Below are positions 54,096 through 62,989 of a stretch of 64,000 bases of DNA, piece by piece; the first letter of the stretch is position 1, and every line of letters begins with the position of its first letter. Source of the stretch: WHSW01 sp963759295 (lineage in GTDB: Bacteria; Actinomycetota; Thermoleophilia; Solirubrobacterales; 70-9). Where the stretch lies: assembly GCA_963759295.1 (NCBI GenBank), contig CAVWYT010000010.1, positions 806,001 to 870,000 of the forward strand, read 5' to 3'. A model generated the notes under the pieces. That model searched no databases, had not been told where the DNA came from, and worked only from the letters and a program-made list of their open reading frames with translations. The translations under genes and the position numbers were made by a program.

Positions 54096-57000
54096 TCAGC
54101 CCGAGGGGCAGGCCGAGACGTAGTCCTGCTCGGGCACGACCTCTTCCCACTGCTCGGGAGTGAGGCCGCCGCCGGCGACGGCGCACGCGCGTTGCAGCCA
54201 GAGCTCGGGATCGACCTCCCAGCGGATCGCGCGCCCGAGGTTCGAAGCCCTGCCCTCCCGCGGGGTCGGATAGCACGAACAGGTGGGCGCCGTCGGGGGT
54301 GAATCGCGCCGTCACCGCGGTATCGCCCCCGTGCGCCATAGTGCCCAGCAGGAGGGGCCCGATCGGCTCCTGCGAGGCGACGTCCCAGAGCGCCACCGAG
54401 CGGTCCGAGTGTGAGGTCGCAAGCGTGTGCCCGTCCGGTGAGAACTCCACTTCGAGAGTGGACGCGGTCTGGCGAGCGAGCGGACGTCCCACCCGCCGCC
54501 AGCCGTCGGTCGCCCAGAGGAGCGCGCCGCCGTCGACCATGCCACCCGCGAGCAGGCTGCCGTCGGGGGAGAAGGCAACCGAGCGGACCTCGCCGTCGGG
54601 GGAAAGCCTCGCAACCCGCTCGCCGCTTGCGACGTCGAGGATCTCGACTCCGTTGGGACCTTCGTCGGAGTCAGCACCGAACGGAATCGCCAGCTGCGAG
54701 CCGTCCGGGCTGAACGCCAGCCCGTACACGGAGGGAGGCAGGCGCAGCGGCGGTCGAAGCAGCTCGCGCCGGCCGACGTCCCAGATCCGCACCGCGCCCC
54801 CCACCTCCGCCGCGGCGAGCAGATCGCCCTGGCCGAAGGCGAGCGCCTGGACGGTTCGCGGGTTGACCGCTGCCCGAGGGCCCCGGGGAGCGCGAAGGAG
54901 CGCGCCGAGCCGCTCTCCCGACTCGACGTCCCAGACCCCGACGCCGCCACCCTCTCCCGCCACCGCCAGCCGACGTCCATCGGCCGAGTAATCGATCGCC
55001 GCCGCCGCCCTGCCGGGGAAGGCCTCGAAGCTCGCCGTCCTGCGCAGCGTCTCGGCGTCGATCAGCTCCACCCGGCCGTCGAGCCTCGCGACGGCCAGGG
55101 CGCGTCCGTCGGGGCTGAGCGCGAACGCAGGCGGATAATCGTGCCCGGGCTCCCAGCCGCCCAATCCCCTCGGGAACGGGCGCCCGAGCCGGCGGTCCCC
55201 GGCCACGTCCCAGACGATCACGCGGCCGTCGTTGCCGGCCGTATACAGGGTGCGTCCGTCAGGGCTGAAGGCATGCGTCTCGGTGACGCCCGCGTGGCCC
55301 TCGAGGGTTTCGGTCGGGACCCCCTGCTCGACGTCCCACAGGATCACGTTCCCATCGTCCTCGGCGGTCGAGAGGGTACGCCCGTCGGGGCTGAAGGCTC
55401 TGGGGCTGCCCGCCCCCGGGCCGGTCAGCGTCCGCACCCTTCCGGAGGCGAGGTCGAGCAGGCCAAGGCCCCCGTCGGGGGCCTCGATCGCGAGGGTGCG
55501 CCCGTCGGGGCTGACGGGCGCCGCGCCGCCGCGGAAGGGGTAGCGGCGGATGACGCGAAGCGTTTCCGCGTCGAGCGCCTTGACCCCCCGGTCGGCGGCG
55601 ACCAGGAGGCGCCCGTCCGGGGTCACGCCCGGCGGCTGTCGACTGACCCCAACGCGTACGGGCTTTCCGAGCGGCGTGCCCCGGCGGGCGTCGTACCGAC
55701 GCAGGAACAAGGAGTCACCGCGGTGGTAGGGGACGAACAAGCTTCGTCCGTCCGGAGCGTAGATGACGATGCCGAAGGGCGCGAACCCTTGGCCGGCGGC
55801 AAGCGAGGTCGAGCTGCGCACCCGCCCGGTGGCCGCGTCGAGAATCTCCAGCGTTCCCGTTGCCGAGGAGTCCTCCGCGACGGCGAGCGAGTCGCCCTGC
55901 GGATCGAAGGCGATGACGAAGGCGCGTTGCGGGCGCCTGATGATCGCCGACTACCTCGTAGGTATCGGTGTCGAACAGGGTCACGGTACCGTCTGCGTCG
56001 CTGACCGCGAGGGTTTCCCCGTCGGGGCTCAGCGCGAGCGCAGGGAGCTCCTCGCCGGTAGGGGCTGAGGACGCGGATCGCCGCGGGGCTGCGAAGCAGC
56101 GTCGATAGGAGGCTGGAGCGGGTGGCGACCGAGTCGTCGAGGGCGACGCCGGCGGTCGCGAGCCGCAGCGCCTGATCGAGGCGCTCCTCGGTGAGGGCCT
56201 GGGCGCCGAGGCGCTCGGCGTCGGCGACGGTGGCGGCGCTGCGCGCGCCCTGGCGCTCGGAGAGCGCGATCACCCCGGCGACGATCGCGGCGGCGAGCAG
56301 CACGCCGACCCCGGCGAGCAGCGTTCTGCAGGCGGCGGTTGGCGCGCCGCTGGCGCTCGGCCTCGCGCTCGCTCGCCGCGCGGCTCTCGTCGAGGAAGGC
56401 GCGCTCGAGCTCGTTCAGCTCGCGCTCGTGGGTGGATGCCCAATCGAGTGCCGAGGCGAGTCGGGCGCCGCGGTAGAGCTCGGCCGGATCGCGATCGGAG
56501 TCGCGCCACTCGCCGGCGGCGCCGATCAGGTGCTGGTGAAGGCGCCGGCCCTCGGCGTCCTCGTCGAGCCAGTCGCGCAGGCGCGGCCACTCGCGTAAGC
56601 AGCGCCTCGTGGGCGACCTCGACCGTGCCCTCGTCGACGGTGACGAGGCGGCTCTCGGTCAGCACGGCGAGGCCGGCGGCCGTGTCCTCGTCGCGGTCTG
56701 CCTCGAGCTCGGAGAGCGGGACGCGCCTTCTGAACCGGAGCCGCCTCCTCGGCGTCCGAGAGGCGCAGCAGGATCGCCCGGGCGCGCTCGCGCTGGGGCT
56801 CGGGGAGGCGCCGGTAGGCGCGCTCGGCGAGCCGCGCGACCGCGCCGCTGACGCCGCCGCTCGCCGCATAGCTCGCCTCGCGCAGCGTGCGCCCGCTTCT
56901 GTCCTCCCACAGCTCGAGCAGCGCGGTCGACAGGAGCGGCAGCCCGCCGGGCTCTGAGGCGACGTCGCCGACCAGCGCCGAGACCAGCAGCGGCTCGACT

Positions 57001-59164
57001 CGCAGGCCCGCCCGCCGCGCGGGCAGCTCGATCGCCCGGCGCAGCTCGTCACGGCGCATCGGCCCGACCAGGACCTGGTTGGCGGCGACCAGCGTCGAGA
57101 GCTCGGCGTGCTCGGCGCAGCGCGCATAGAAGTCGCCGCGAATCGCGAGCACGACCACCAGCCGCTCGTCGGGGTCGGCCGCGCCCTCGACCAGCGCGTC
57201 GAAGAAGGCGGCGCGCTCCGCCTGGTCGCGACAGGCGACGAAGGCCTCCTCGAACTGGTCGATCAAGAGCACCAGGCGCTCGCCGGGCTCGAGCCGATCG
57301 AGCGCGTCGGCGATCCAGGGCGCGGCGTCCTCGCCCCCCGCCTCCGGCACCGCCCGGGCGAGGGCCCGCGAGAGCTCGGCCAGCGGGCGTTCGCCGGGGC
57401 GCATCACCGCCCGCCGCCAGTTCTCGGAGCCGGGGACGACGCCGTCGGCGAGCGCCGGCAGGAGGCCGGCCCGAACGGCAGAGGACTTGCCGCTTCCCGA
57501 GGGGCCGACGACCGCCAGCAGGGTCGAGCCGACGAGGCGGGCGACGAGCTCTGCGACCAGGCGCTCGCGGCCGAAGAAGTACTCGGCGTGGGCGGCATCG
57601 AACGGCGCCAGGCCGCGGAAGGGGCAGACCGCCGGCTCCGAGGGATCCGGCGGCTCCTCGACCGTATAGAGGCGGGTGCGCTCGCGGGCGGTCTGCAGCT
57701 CGACGACGCCGCCGGTGATCGCGGCCTCGGCCGCGCGCAGGTCGGCCGCGATCACCTGCCGCCCGCCCGCTAGCCGCGGCGAGGTGCTCGGCCACCTCCG
57801 CCCGCGCCCAGCTGCCGGCCGCCCGGTGGATCCGAAGCGGCACCCCGTCGCTTTCGGCGATCAGCGTCCGCAGCGGCATCGCGACGCCCTCGGCGGGGGC
57901 GTAGAGCGCGGCGATCTCGGCGGCCGCGTCCTCGGACAGCGGGTCGAGGCGCAGCCGCTGGGCGGTGCCTGCCTCGAGCAGGGCGGCGAACGCCGGCGGG
58001 CCCTGCTCGTCGTGATGAAGGACGCAGATCAAAAGCGAGCGGCCGTCGGGCTCGCGGGCGAGCCTGGCGGCGGCCTCAAGCACGCTCGGGGGGGCGTCGT
58101 CGGCGTAGTCGAGCACCAGCAGCGTCGGTCGGTGGCCCGTGGCGGCCTCGGCGACGGTCGCCGACGCCCCCTCGGCGGGTGCGCCACCGCCGGTGTAGAG
58201 GACCGCGGCGCCTTCGCGCCCGACCTCGGCCGCGAGCTCGGCGACGAGCCGCGTCTTGCCGATCCCGGGAGGTCCCCAGACCATCACGCATACCGCCCGG
58301 CCCTCGCGCGCCCGCGCCCAGCGCCTGCGCAGCCAGGCCAGCTCTCGCTCACGTCCGGCGAGCAGCGGCGAGCCGCCCTCGAGCTGGATCGGCAGCTCGA
58401 CGAGCGGCGGCGGCGCGTCGAGGCCCGGGTCCTGGGCCAGGATCTGCTCCTGCAGGCGCTTCAGCTCCGGCCCCGGCTCGACCCCGATCTGCTCGATCAG
58501 GGTCGCGCGCGCCTCGCGGTAGGCATCGAGCGCCTCCGACTGGCGCCCGTCGCGATAGAGGGCCAGCATCCGCTGGGCGTGCAGGCGCTCGCGCAACGGC
58601 TCCTCGGCGATCAGCGCCTCGAGCCGGGCGACCACCTCGGCGTGGCGCCCGGCGGCGAGCTCGGCGTCGATCGCAAGCTCGAGCGCCCGCAGGTGAAGCT
58701 CCTCGAGCCGGCCGATCTCGGGGCTCGCGAACGGCTCGGAGGCGACGTCGGCGAGCGGGGCACCGCGCCAGCAGCTCGAGCGCGGCGCCGGCCAGGCCGT
58801 TCGCCCCGGCCCCGGCCGGTTCGCGGGCGGCCTCTTCGATCAACTGCTCGAAGCGCAGCGCGTCGACCGCGCCTGCGGGCAGCCGCAGCTCGTAACCGCG
58901 CCCGCGGGTGAGGATCTCCGCCTCTGCGCCGGCCTCCCCGAGCGCCTTGCGAAGGCGCGAGACGTATTTCTGGACGTTCTTGGCGGCGCTCTGCGGCGGG
59001 TCGTCTCCCCAGAGCGCGTCGATCAGCTCATCGGCGCTCAGCGTCGTGTTGGCGTTAAGCGCCAGCAGCGCAACGACGCTGCGCTGCTTGCTTCCCCCCA
59101 AGGCAAGGGAGTGCCCATCGACAAGCGCCTCGACGGAGCCTAGAAGGCGTACCTCGATAGCCAT
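54096..59164 (-). pseudogene. SARP-type regulator: winged helix-BTAD-AAA-nSTAND-TM-WD40, multiply frameshifted
   Basis: A single very large AfsR-like gene of about 1690 codons. ATG 59164 follows GGAG. Order: OmpR-type winged helix (IEVRLLGSVEALVDGHSLAL, AAKNVQKYVSRLRKALGEAG), BTAD helices (ALELAIDAELAAGRHAEVVA, GRQSEALDAYREARATLIEQ), an AAA domain with Walker A WGPPGIGKTRL near 58260, a second NTPase of nSTAND type with GPSGSGKSSAVRAG near 57495 and LVLLIDQFEEAF, one membrane helix near 56300 (GVLLAAAIVAGVIALSE), about 13 WD40-like SPDGR repeats, and the family end WEVDPELWLQRACAVAGGGL. Shifts lie near 58765, 57775, 56740, 56597, 56325, 56070, 55945 and 54255. Confidence 0.8.
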
Positions 59165-59225
59165 GTGCGCTCCGGACGAACCACCGTACACCCGTTCGGA
59201 CCCGCGACCAATCGCCGCCCTTCGG

Positions 59226-59331
59226 TACCGAGCGTATACCGCCGTGTTGGAGCCTGCGCGCTGTCAACCGGCACCGAGCCTCGCCTCATCGGAGGCCAGG
59301 CGGGAGCCACGACGCCAAGGAGGCCCGAATG
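59226..59331 (+). promoter_or_regulatory. SARP-type promoter and conserved leader (copy A)
   Basis: TACCG at 59226 and 59237 (11-bp period), then GCCGTGTTGGAGCC, GTCAACCGGCACCGAGCC, TCGCCTCATCGG, AGGCCAGGCGGG, CCAAGGAGGCCCGA and ATGAGGGCTCAC. It lies in the 164-base gap between the SARP regulator and the 59329 gene, so it could serve both directions. Confidence 0.7.
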
Positions 59332-59940
59332 AGGGCTCACGTAAACGAAAGACGACTGGGTAAGCGATTCCTGCTTGCGGCCGCGCTGATCATCGCCGTG
59401 GTGGTGCCGTCCGCCGCATTCGGCGGCGGTGCCTCGTTCGGTCCGAAATGTGATCCGCGATGCGACCCGCCGATCAGCTCGATGGAGGTCAAGCGCGTGA
59501 ATGGGAAGAACAAACGGGTCGAGGCCGTGGACTTCTACGTGTTCAGAGTCAACTGCCCGACGAGCGGGCCGCAGACAGTCCAGACGTCTCTGGACGTACC
59601 CATCACCGGCGATGTCGTCCAAAACCAAATAGCCATCGATGCCAAGGTCCAGCACAGGAAGTGGCACTTCAACGAACTGGTCCGCGACGCCGTCGGGCGC
59701 AGCAGCAACGAGCGGATCGACGCGACGATCAACTTCCGGGGCAAGTTCCGGAAGCACAACAAGGACAAGGCCGATGGCACCCTTGAGGTCACGCTGGAGG
59801 GCGGCGCGACGTATCTGGGTCTGGACCTGAGCGGCACCGAGCCGATCGTCACCGAGCAGCCGATCGTTGATTTCGAACCCGAGGGCTGCCACGGCGTCGA
59901 GGACTTCCACCTCACAGCCACGCGCCCGGAGGATCATTAG
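59329..59940 (+). CDS. secreted hypothetical protein with MRAH start
   Basis: Protein of 203 residues, intact. After MRAHVNERRLGKR a signal peptide (FLLAAALIIAVVVPSAAFGG) precedes a mature domain with CDPRCDPPISSMEVKRVNGK, VDFYVFRVNCPTSGPQTVQT, RIDATINFRGKFRKHNKDKA and EGCHGVEDFHLTATRP. Four to five cysteines may form disulfides, and the strand pattern suggests a beta sandwich. I do not recognise the family. Codon use is less GC-extreme than the core genome (AAACGG, AAATGT, AACAAA), consistent with an island gene. The shared leader places it in the proposed SARP regulon. Confidence 0.75.
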   Translation: MRAHVNERRLGKRFLLAAALIIAVVVPSAAFGGGASFGPKCDPRCDPPISSMEVKRVNGKNKRVEAVDFYVFRVNCPTSGPQTVQTSLDVPITGDVVQNQIAIDAKVQHRKWHFNELVRDAVGRSSNERIDATINFRGKFRKHNKDKADGTLEVTLEGGATYLGLDLSGTEPIVTEQPIVDFEPEGCHGVEDFHLTATRPEDH

Positions 59941-59990
59941 GAACGCGTGTAGCGCCTAAGCAGCGCCTGGGTCGCGGTCGGCGCGGTACA

Positions 59991-60026
59991 AAGGCCCTGA
60001 TGGTCTTTCACGATCATCAGGGCCTT
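59991..60026 (+). terminator. terminator-like hairpin
   Basis: AAGGCCCTGATG (59991) and CATCAGGGCCTT (60015) form a perfect 12-bp stem around a 12-base loop, 50 bases after the 59329 gene. The right arm ends in CCTTCCGCTCCT rather than a T run, so it may terminate weakly or stabilise the 3' end. The remaining bases up to 60116 hold nothing I recognise. Confidence 0.65.
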
Positions 60027-60116
60027 CCGCTCCTAGGTCGTTGGGAGTGAGGTGATCCAGACCCCAGCGCTTGCGGAACGCCTGCGGGTGCATACTGCGT
60101 TTTCACTGCTACGTGT

Positions 60117-60219
60117 CCACGTGGGGGTCCGCGCCTTCGCACGCCTAGACCACGCCTAGCCCCACGTGGGGGTCCGCGCCTTCGCACGCCTCGACCACGC
60201 CTAGACCACGCCTAGCCCC
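60117..60219. repeat. tandem direct repeat upstream of a SARP-type promoter
   Basis: Two adjacent copies of a unit of about 45 bases beginning CCACGTGGGGGTCCGCGCC and containing TTCGCACGCCTAGACCACGC. The second copy has an extra internal CACGCC-type iteration. The part CGCCTTCGCACGCCTAGACC recurs upstream of the promoters at 60920 and 62178 (near 60880 and 62138). CACGTG is itself palindromic. Together with the terminator it fills the 351-base gene-free stretch 59941-60291. Confidence 0.75.
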
Positions 60220-60226
60220 ACCGAGG

Positions 60227-60242
60227 TACCGAACGTATACCG
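60227..60242 (+). promoter_or_regulatory. SARP-type direct repeat (copy E)
   Basis: TACCG at 60227 and 60238, 11 bases apart, followed by CCGTGTCGTAGAGC. Unlike the other four copies, the sequence after this is different (no GGCACCGAGCC or MRAH start), so only the repeat itself is conserved. It lies 50 bases before the start of the next gene, which has its own ribosome site GGGAGAG. Confidence 0.6.
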
Positions 60243-60291
60243 CCGTGTCGTAGAGCTTGCGCAGGCGATAACTCGAACAGGGAGAGCAGCC

Positions 60292-60812
60292 ATGAAGAAG
60301 CCAATCGTTCTCATCGCCGCGATTGTCGCGGTCGTCGGCCTTTGCGCGGCGGTTGCTGTGGCCAAGGAAACAACCAAGGTCCCGACCGCGGTGACGATCA
60401 AGTTCACCGGAACCGTCGAGGGCGCAGGCGGTGGTGACGGCCGCTTCGTAAACGGCACCTTCTCGGGCGAGATCGGGTTCCATGGCAGTGATCAGATCGC
60501 CTGGGTTACGACGAAGGAGGGCTGTCGGAAGCAGCGCAAGGTCGTTCTGTATGAAAAGCCGAAACGAGGCCTCCCGGCGAGGCGGGCGGGCGCCGATAGG
60601 TCCAATAACCGTGGTAGGTACAGGATCGAGGCCCGCGCCACGTCTGGCTTTACTGGGTAAAGGTCAGGAAGAAGATCATCATTGAGAACGACGGCGAGAA
60701 GGTCGTCTGCAAGAAGACCAGGTCGACGAAACTCCCGGTAACCCGGCTCCACGCCCCGAAGACGATGCAGGCACGGGAGGACGAGCGCGTGCCCGCCGGG
60801 CTGCGGGAGTAG
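60292..60812 (+). pseudogene. small secreted hypothetical protein, single-base frameshift
   Basis: ATG 60292 starts KKPIVLIAAIVAVVGLCAAV then AVAKETTKVPTAVTIKFTGT, a signal peptide and a beta-rich domain, with CRKQRKVVLYEKPKRGLPAR and SNNRGRYRIEARATSG. The frame hits a stop at 60658, but the next frame continues WVKVRKKIIIENDGEKVVCK as this family normally does. Inserting one T in the run at 60649-60651 restores SGFYWVKV. The restored frame then runs into a remnant ending VPAGLRE at 60812. Such proteins (Cys-x-Lys-x-Arg-lys-Val-x-Leu core) are common secreted proteins of Thermoleophilia; function unknown. Confidence 0.65.
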
Positions 60813-60915
60813 GCGCGGCTGCTCGGGGTTTTTCCAGACACGCTCCCGTCCACCGTCGCTCTGCGCGTGCCAAAGACGCCGCCTTCGCACGCCTAGACCA
60901 CGCCGTAGCCCGGTT
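60784..60915 (+). repeat. upstream cassette repeat, copy 1 (with SnoaL-gene tail remnant)
   Basis: Starts GTGCCCGCCGGGCTGCGGGA then GTAGGCGCGGCTGCTCGGGG, CCAGACACGCTCCCGTCCAC, CGTCGCTCTGCGCGTG, CGCCGCCTTCGCACGCCTAG and CGCCGTAGCCCGG. The same order recurs at 62043-62172. The first 24 bases encode AGL-E then a stop, like the C-termini of the SnoaL-like genes at 62990 and 63464 (AGLSE), so they look like the tail of a lost gene of that family. Confidence 0.75.
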
Positions 60916-60919
60916 CGTA

Positions 60920-61026
60920 TACCGAGCCGGTACCGCCGTGTCGGAGGCTTCTGGCTGTCAACCGGCACCGAGCCTCGCCTCATCGGGAGGCCAGGCGGGG
61001 CCACGACACCAAGGAGGCCCGAAATG
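60920..61026 (+). promoter_or_regulatory. SARP-type promoter and conserved leader (copy B)
   Basis: TACCG at 60920 and 60931 within CGTATACCGAGCCGG then TACCGCCGTGTCGGAG. The leader continues GTCAACCGGCACCGAGCC, TCGCCTCATCGGGAGGCCAG, GCCACGACACCAAGGAGGCC and the start ATGAGGGCTCAC. It is nearly identical to copy A and copy C. Confidence 0.75.
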
Positions 61027-61952
61027 AGGGCTCACGCGATCACTACCAAGACGAGCACGATCGTTTCCGGCGGCATCCTCGCGCTGGGCCTCGCCGTCGT
61101 GCTCCTGGCCGCCACCGCGAGCACCGCCAGCGCGGAAACGCGCCAAACGCGCCTTTACCTCTGGTGCGCACCCCTACCGACGACCCCGACTACTTCGGCA
61201 CTCGTCGACGGCGGCTGCCTTGAGTCCGTCGGGCGAAGGGAGGTCTTCGACTTCGGCGACCGGCGGGTCGGAACGACGAGCCCGGCGCAGGGCTTTGAGG
61301 TGGGGGTCTTCGGCAACGATCCACCCCCCTTCAACCCCACGATCAGCGTCTCCGGCGACTACACCCAGACCAATAGCTGCCCACCGACGCTATCGGGGCC
61401 TTTTGGCATGGGCGGCAGCTGCCTCATCACCGTCACCTTCAACCCCACGGACACCGGGCCGAAGCGCGGCACCCTGCGCACCGGACCCGGGGGCCCGACG
61501 CTGCCGCTGACCGGCAACGGGGTCAAGCACCGGACCCCGCCGGTCCTGCCCCTGACGCTCGACGAGTCCGTGCGGGGCTTCCAGCCGGTGGGGGGAGGGG
61601 CGTGGTCAACATCAATTACGCCCAGATGGAAATCGGCCACTGTCACGCTCGCGGGTGCCCGGTCTACGACGCCAAGCTCGTGCTCGGAGGCGACGTCATA
61701 AAGACCACGAAGCGCTTCAAGGTCGGTGCCGAGCTCGAGCGCCGAGTCCGCCATCGCCCGATCGAGGCCAGGGTCAAGCACCTGAAGCAGCTCAAGAAGG
61801 AGCCGACGAACCCCAAGATCACGATCAAGTTCACGGCGACCGATGAGTTCGGTCAGCGGGTCACCGACGAGCGCAAGGTCGAGCTCTGTCACCCACTGAT
61901 CCAGGTCGGCCACGATGATTTGATCTGCCGGTGGCACCCCTCAGAGAAATGA
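61024..61952 (+). pseudogene. secreted choice-of-anchor-D-like protein, frameshifted
   Basis: MRAHAITTKTSTIV is followed by a signal peptide (GLAVVLLAATASTASA) and a domain with FGDRRVGTTSPAQGFEVGVF, CPPTLSGPFGMGGSCLITVT, FNPTDTGPKRGTLRTG and LPLTGNG, the pattern of ASPM-SPD2-Hydin/choice-of-anchor D Ig-like domains. Near 61598 (in GGAGGGGCGTGG) one base appears lost; the next frame continues VNINYAQMEIGHCHARGCPV then FKVGAELERRVRHRPIEARV and ends at 61952. The C-terminal part is cysteine-containing and basic. Function unknown; probably surface-located. Confidence 0.65.
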
Positions 61953-61995
61953 TCTGCTCTACCGCGAGGCTGACGTAACCAGCTGAGAGGGCTGT

Positions 61996-62031
61996 GCGGG
62001 CGCCCCGGCCGAAATGACCGGGGCGTCCCGC
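61996..62031 (+). terminator. terminator-like hairpin
   Basis: CGCCCCGG (62001) and CCGGGGCG (62018) pair around a 9-base loop and are extended by GGG/CCC with one mismatch. It sits 44 bases after the 61024 gene. No T run follows. Confidence 0.55.
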
Positions 62032-62042
62032 GGCGAGCGAAC

Positions 62043-62172
62043 GCGGGTGCCCGCCGGGCTGTGGGAGTAGGCGCGGCTGTTCGGGGTTTTCCCAGACACG
62101 CTCCCGTTCACCGTCGCTCTGCGCGTGTTAAAAAACGCCGCCTTCGCACGCCTAGACACGCCGTAGCCCGGC
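62043..62172 (+). repeat. upstream cassette repeat, copy 2
   Basis: Second copy of the unit at 60784-60915, about 90 percent identical by eye: GGGTGCCCGCCGGGCTGTGG, GAGTAGGCGCGGCTGTTCGG, CCAGACACGCTCCCGTTCAC, CGTCGCTCTGCGCGTG, CGCCGCCTTCGCACGCCTAG. Together with the hairpin and promoter copy C it accounts for the 331-base gene-free stretch 61953-62283. The tail-remnant portion alone also occurs at about 62896-62924. Confidence 0.75.
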
Positions 62173-62177
62173 CCGTA

Positions 62178-62286
62178 TACCGAGCGGGTACCGCCATGCT
62201 GGAGCCTTCTGACCGTCAACCGGCACCGAGCCTCGCCTCATCGGGAAGCCAGGCGCGAGGCCACGACCAAGGAGGTCTAGAACATG
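62178..62286 (+). promoter_or_regulatory. SARP-type promoter and conserved leader (copy C)
   Basis: TACCG at 62178 and 62189 within CCGTATACCGAGCGGG then TACCGCCATGCTGGAG. The leader has GTCAACCGGCACCGAGCC, TCGCCTCATCGG, AGCCAGGCGCGAGGCCACGA, CCAAGGAGGTC and the start ATGCGGGCGCAC, which keeps MRAH with synonymous changes (AGG to CGG, GCT to GCG). The synonymous changes suggest selection on the peptide as well as on the DNA. Confidence 0.72.
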
Positions 62287-62871
62287 CGGGCGCACACGAT
62301 CACCACCCAGGCACGGGTTAGGGGGAGACTGCGCATGAAGCACAGCATCGTTTCGGTGTCGGCGGTCGCGCTCGGCGCGGCCCTGATAGCAGCCGGCGCG
62401 AGCGCCGACTTCAGCTCGGTCCACGATCCAAGAGGCGACCCGAGGTGCCTTCGCGACGGCGGCAACCTACATAAGCCTTGCTCGCACTCAGGCGAGCGCA
62501 ACGCCGACATCATCAGGGCGACGGCGGGCCACGAGGGGGGGCGGCTGAAGCACACGGTCCGCGTCGTCGGCAAGATCGAATCCGTCGGCCTCTCTTTTCA
62601 CACCGATTCGGACCCAAGGTGTGGGCGCTCGTTCACCGCAGTTCGAGGGAGGGGCAAAGAAGTCAAGTTCTGGGAGTGCGACAAGGTCTGGGAGCCCGGC
62701 ACCAGCGGCGCGAGGGTTGACTTCCACCGCCACTCGGTCGAGATCTTCTTCCGCGAGAGCTTGATCGGAAACCCCGACGGCTACCGCTGGAACGTCTGGG
62801 CCACCGCTGCGGTCACCGCTGGCCCCCGCATCGATCATCTCAACCATTTCGTCCGACACGAGTTGGGGTGA
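62284..62871 (+). CDS. secreted hypothetical protein with MRAH start
   Basis: Intact protein of 195 residues. MRAHTITTQARVRGRLRMKH precedes a signal peptide (VSAVALGAALIAAGASADFS). The mature part reads VHDPRGDPRCLRDGGNLHKP, CSHSGERNADIIRATAGHEG, RLKHTVRVVGKIESVGLSFH, YRWNVWATAAVTAGPRIDHL with about five cysteines and several His/Asp pairs. The DPRGD and NADI-x-R-ATAGHEG pattern is reminiscent of secreted Thermoleophilia proteins with beta-sandwich predictions. Function unknown. ATG 62335 (MKHS) could be an internal start, which would make the MRAH part a short leader extension. Confidence 0.75.
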   Translation: MRAHTITTQARVRGRLRMKHSIVSVSAVALGAALIAAGASADFSSVHDPRGDPRCLRDGGNLHKPCSHSGERNADIIRATAGHEGGRLKHTVRVVGKIESVGLSFHTDSDPRCGRSFTAVRGRGKEVKFWECDKVWEPGTSGARVDFHRHSVEIFFRESLIGNPDGYRWNVWATAAVTAGPRIDHLNHFVRHELG

Positions 62872-62974
62872 TCGCAAAGGCGTGAGTGAGGGCACGCGGG
62901 TGCCCGCCGGGCTGCGGGAGTAGGCGTTCTGGACAGTCAGTAGCTCCTGCTCAGCTGGTTCAGGACCAGAACGC

Positions 62975-62980
62975 GATACT
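62975..62980 (+). promoter_or_regulatory. GATACT element of a SnoaL-gene leader
   Basis: GATACT ends 9 bases before ATG 62990. The identical GATACT-N9-ATG arrangement occurs at 63449 and 63918, before the next two genes of the family, along with GTAGCTCCT about 30-40 bases further upstream. It probably is a -10 giving almost leaderless transcripts. Confidence 0.5.
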
Positions 62981-62989
62981 GAGCGGGCG

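Noticed and set aside
60117..60219. Possible CRISPR array.
   Set aside because: Only two adjacent units without unique spacers and no cas genes in the window.
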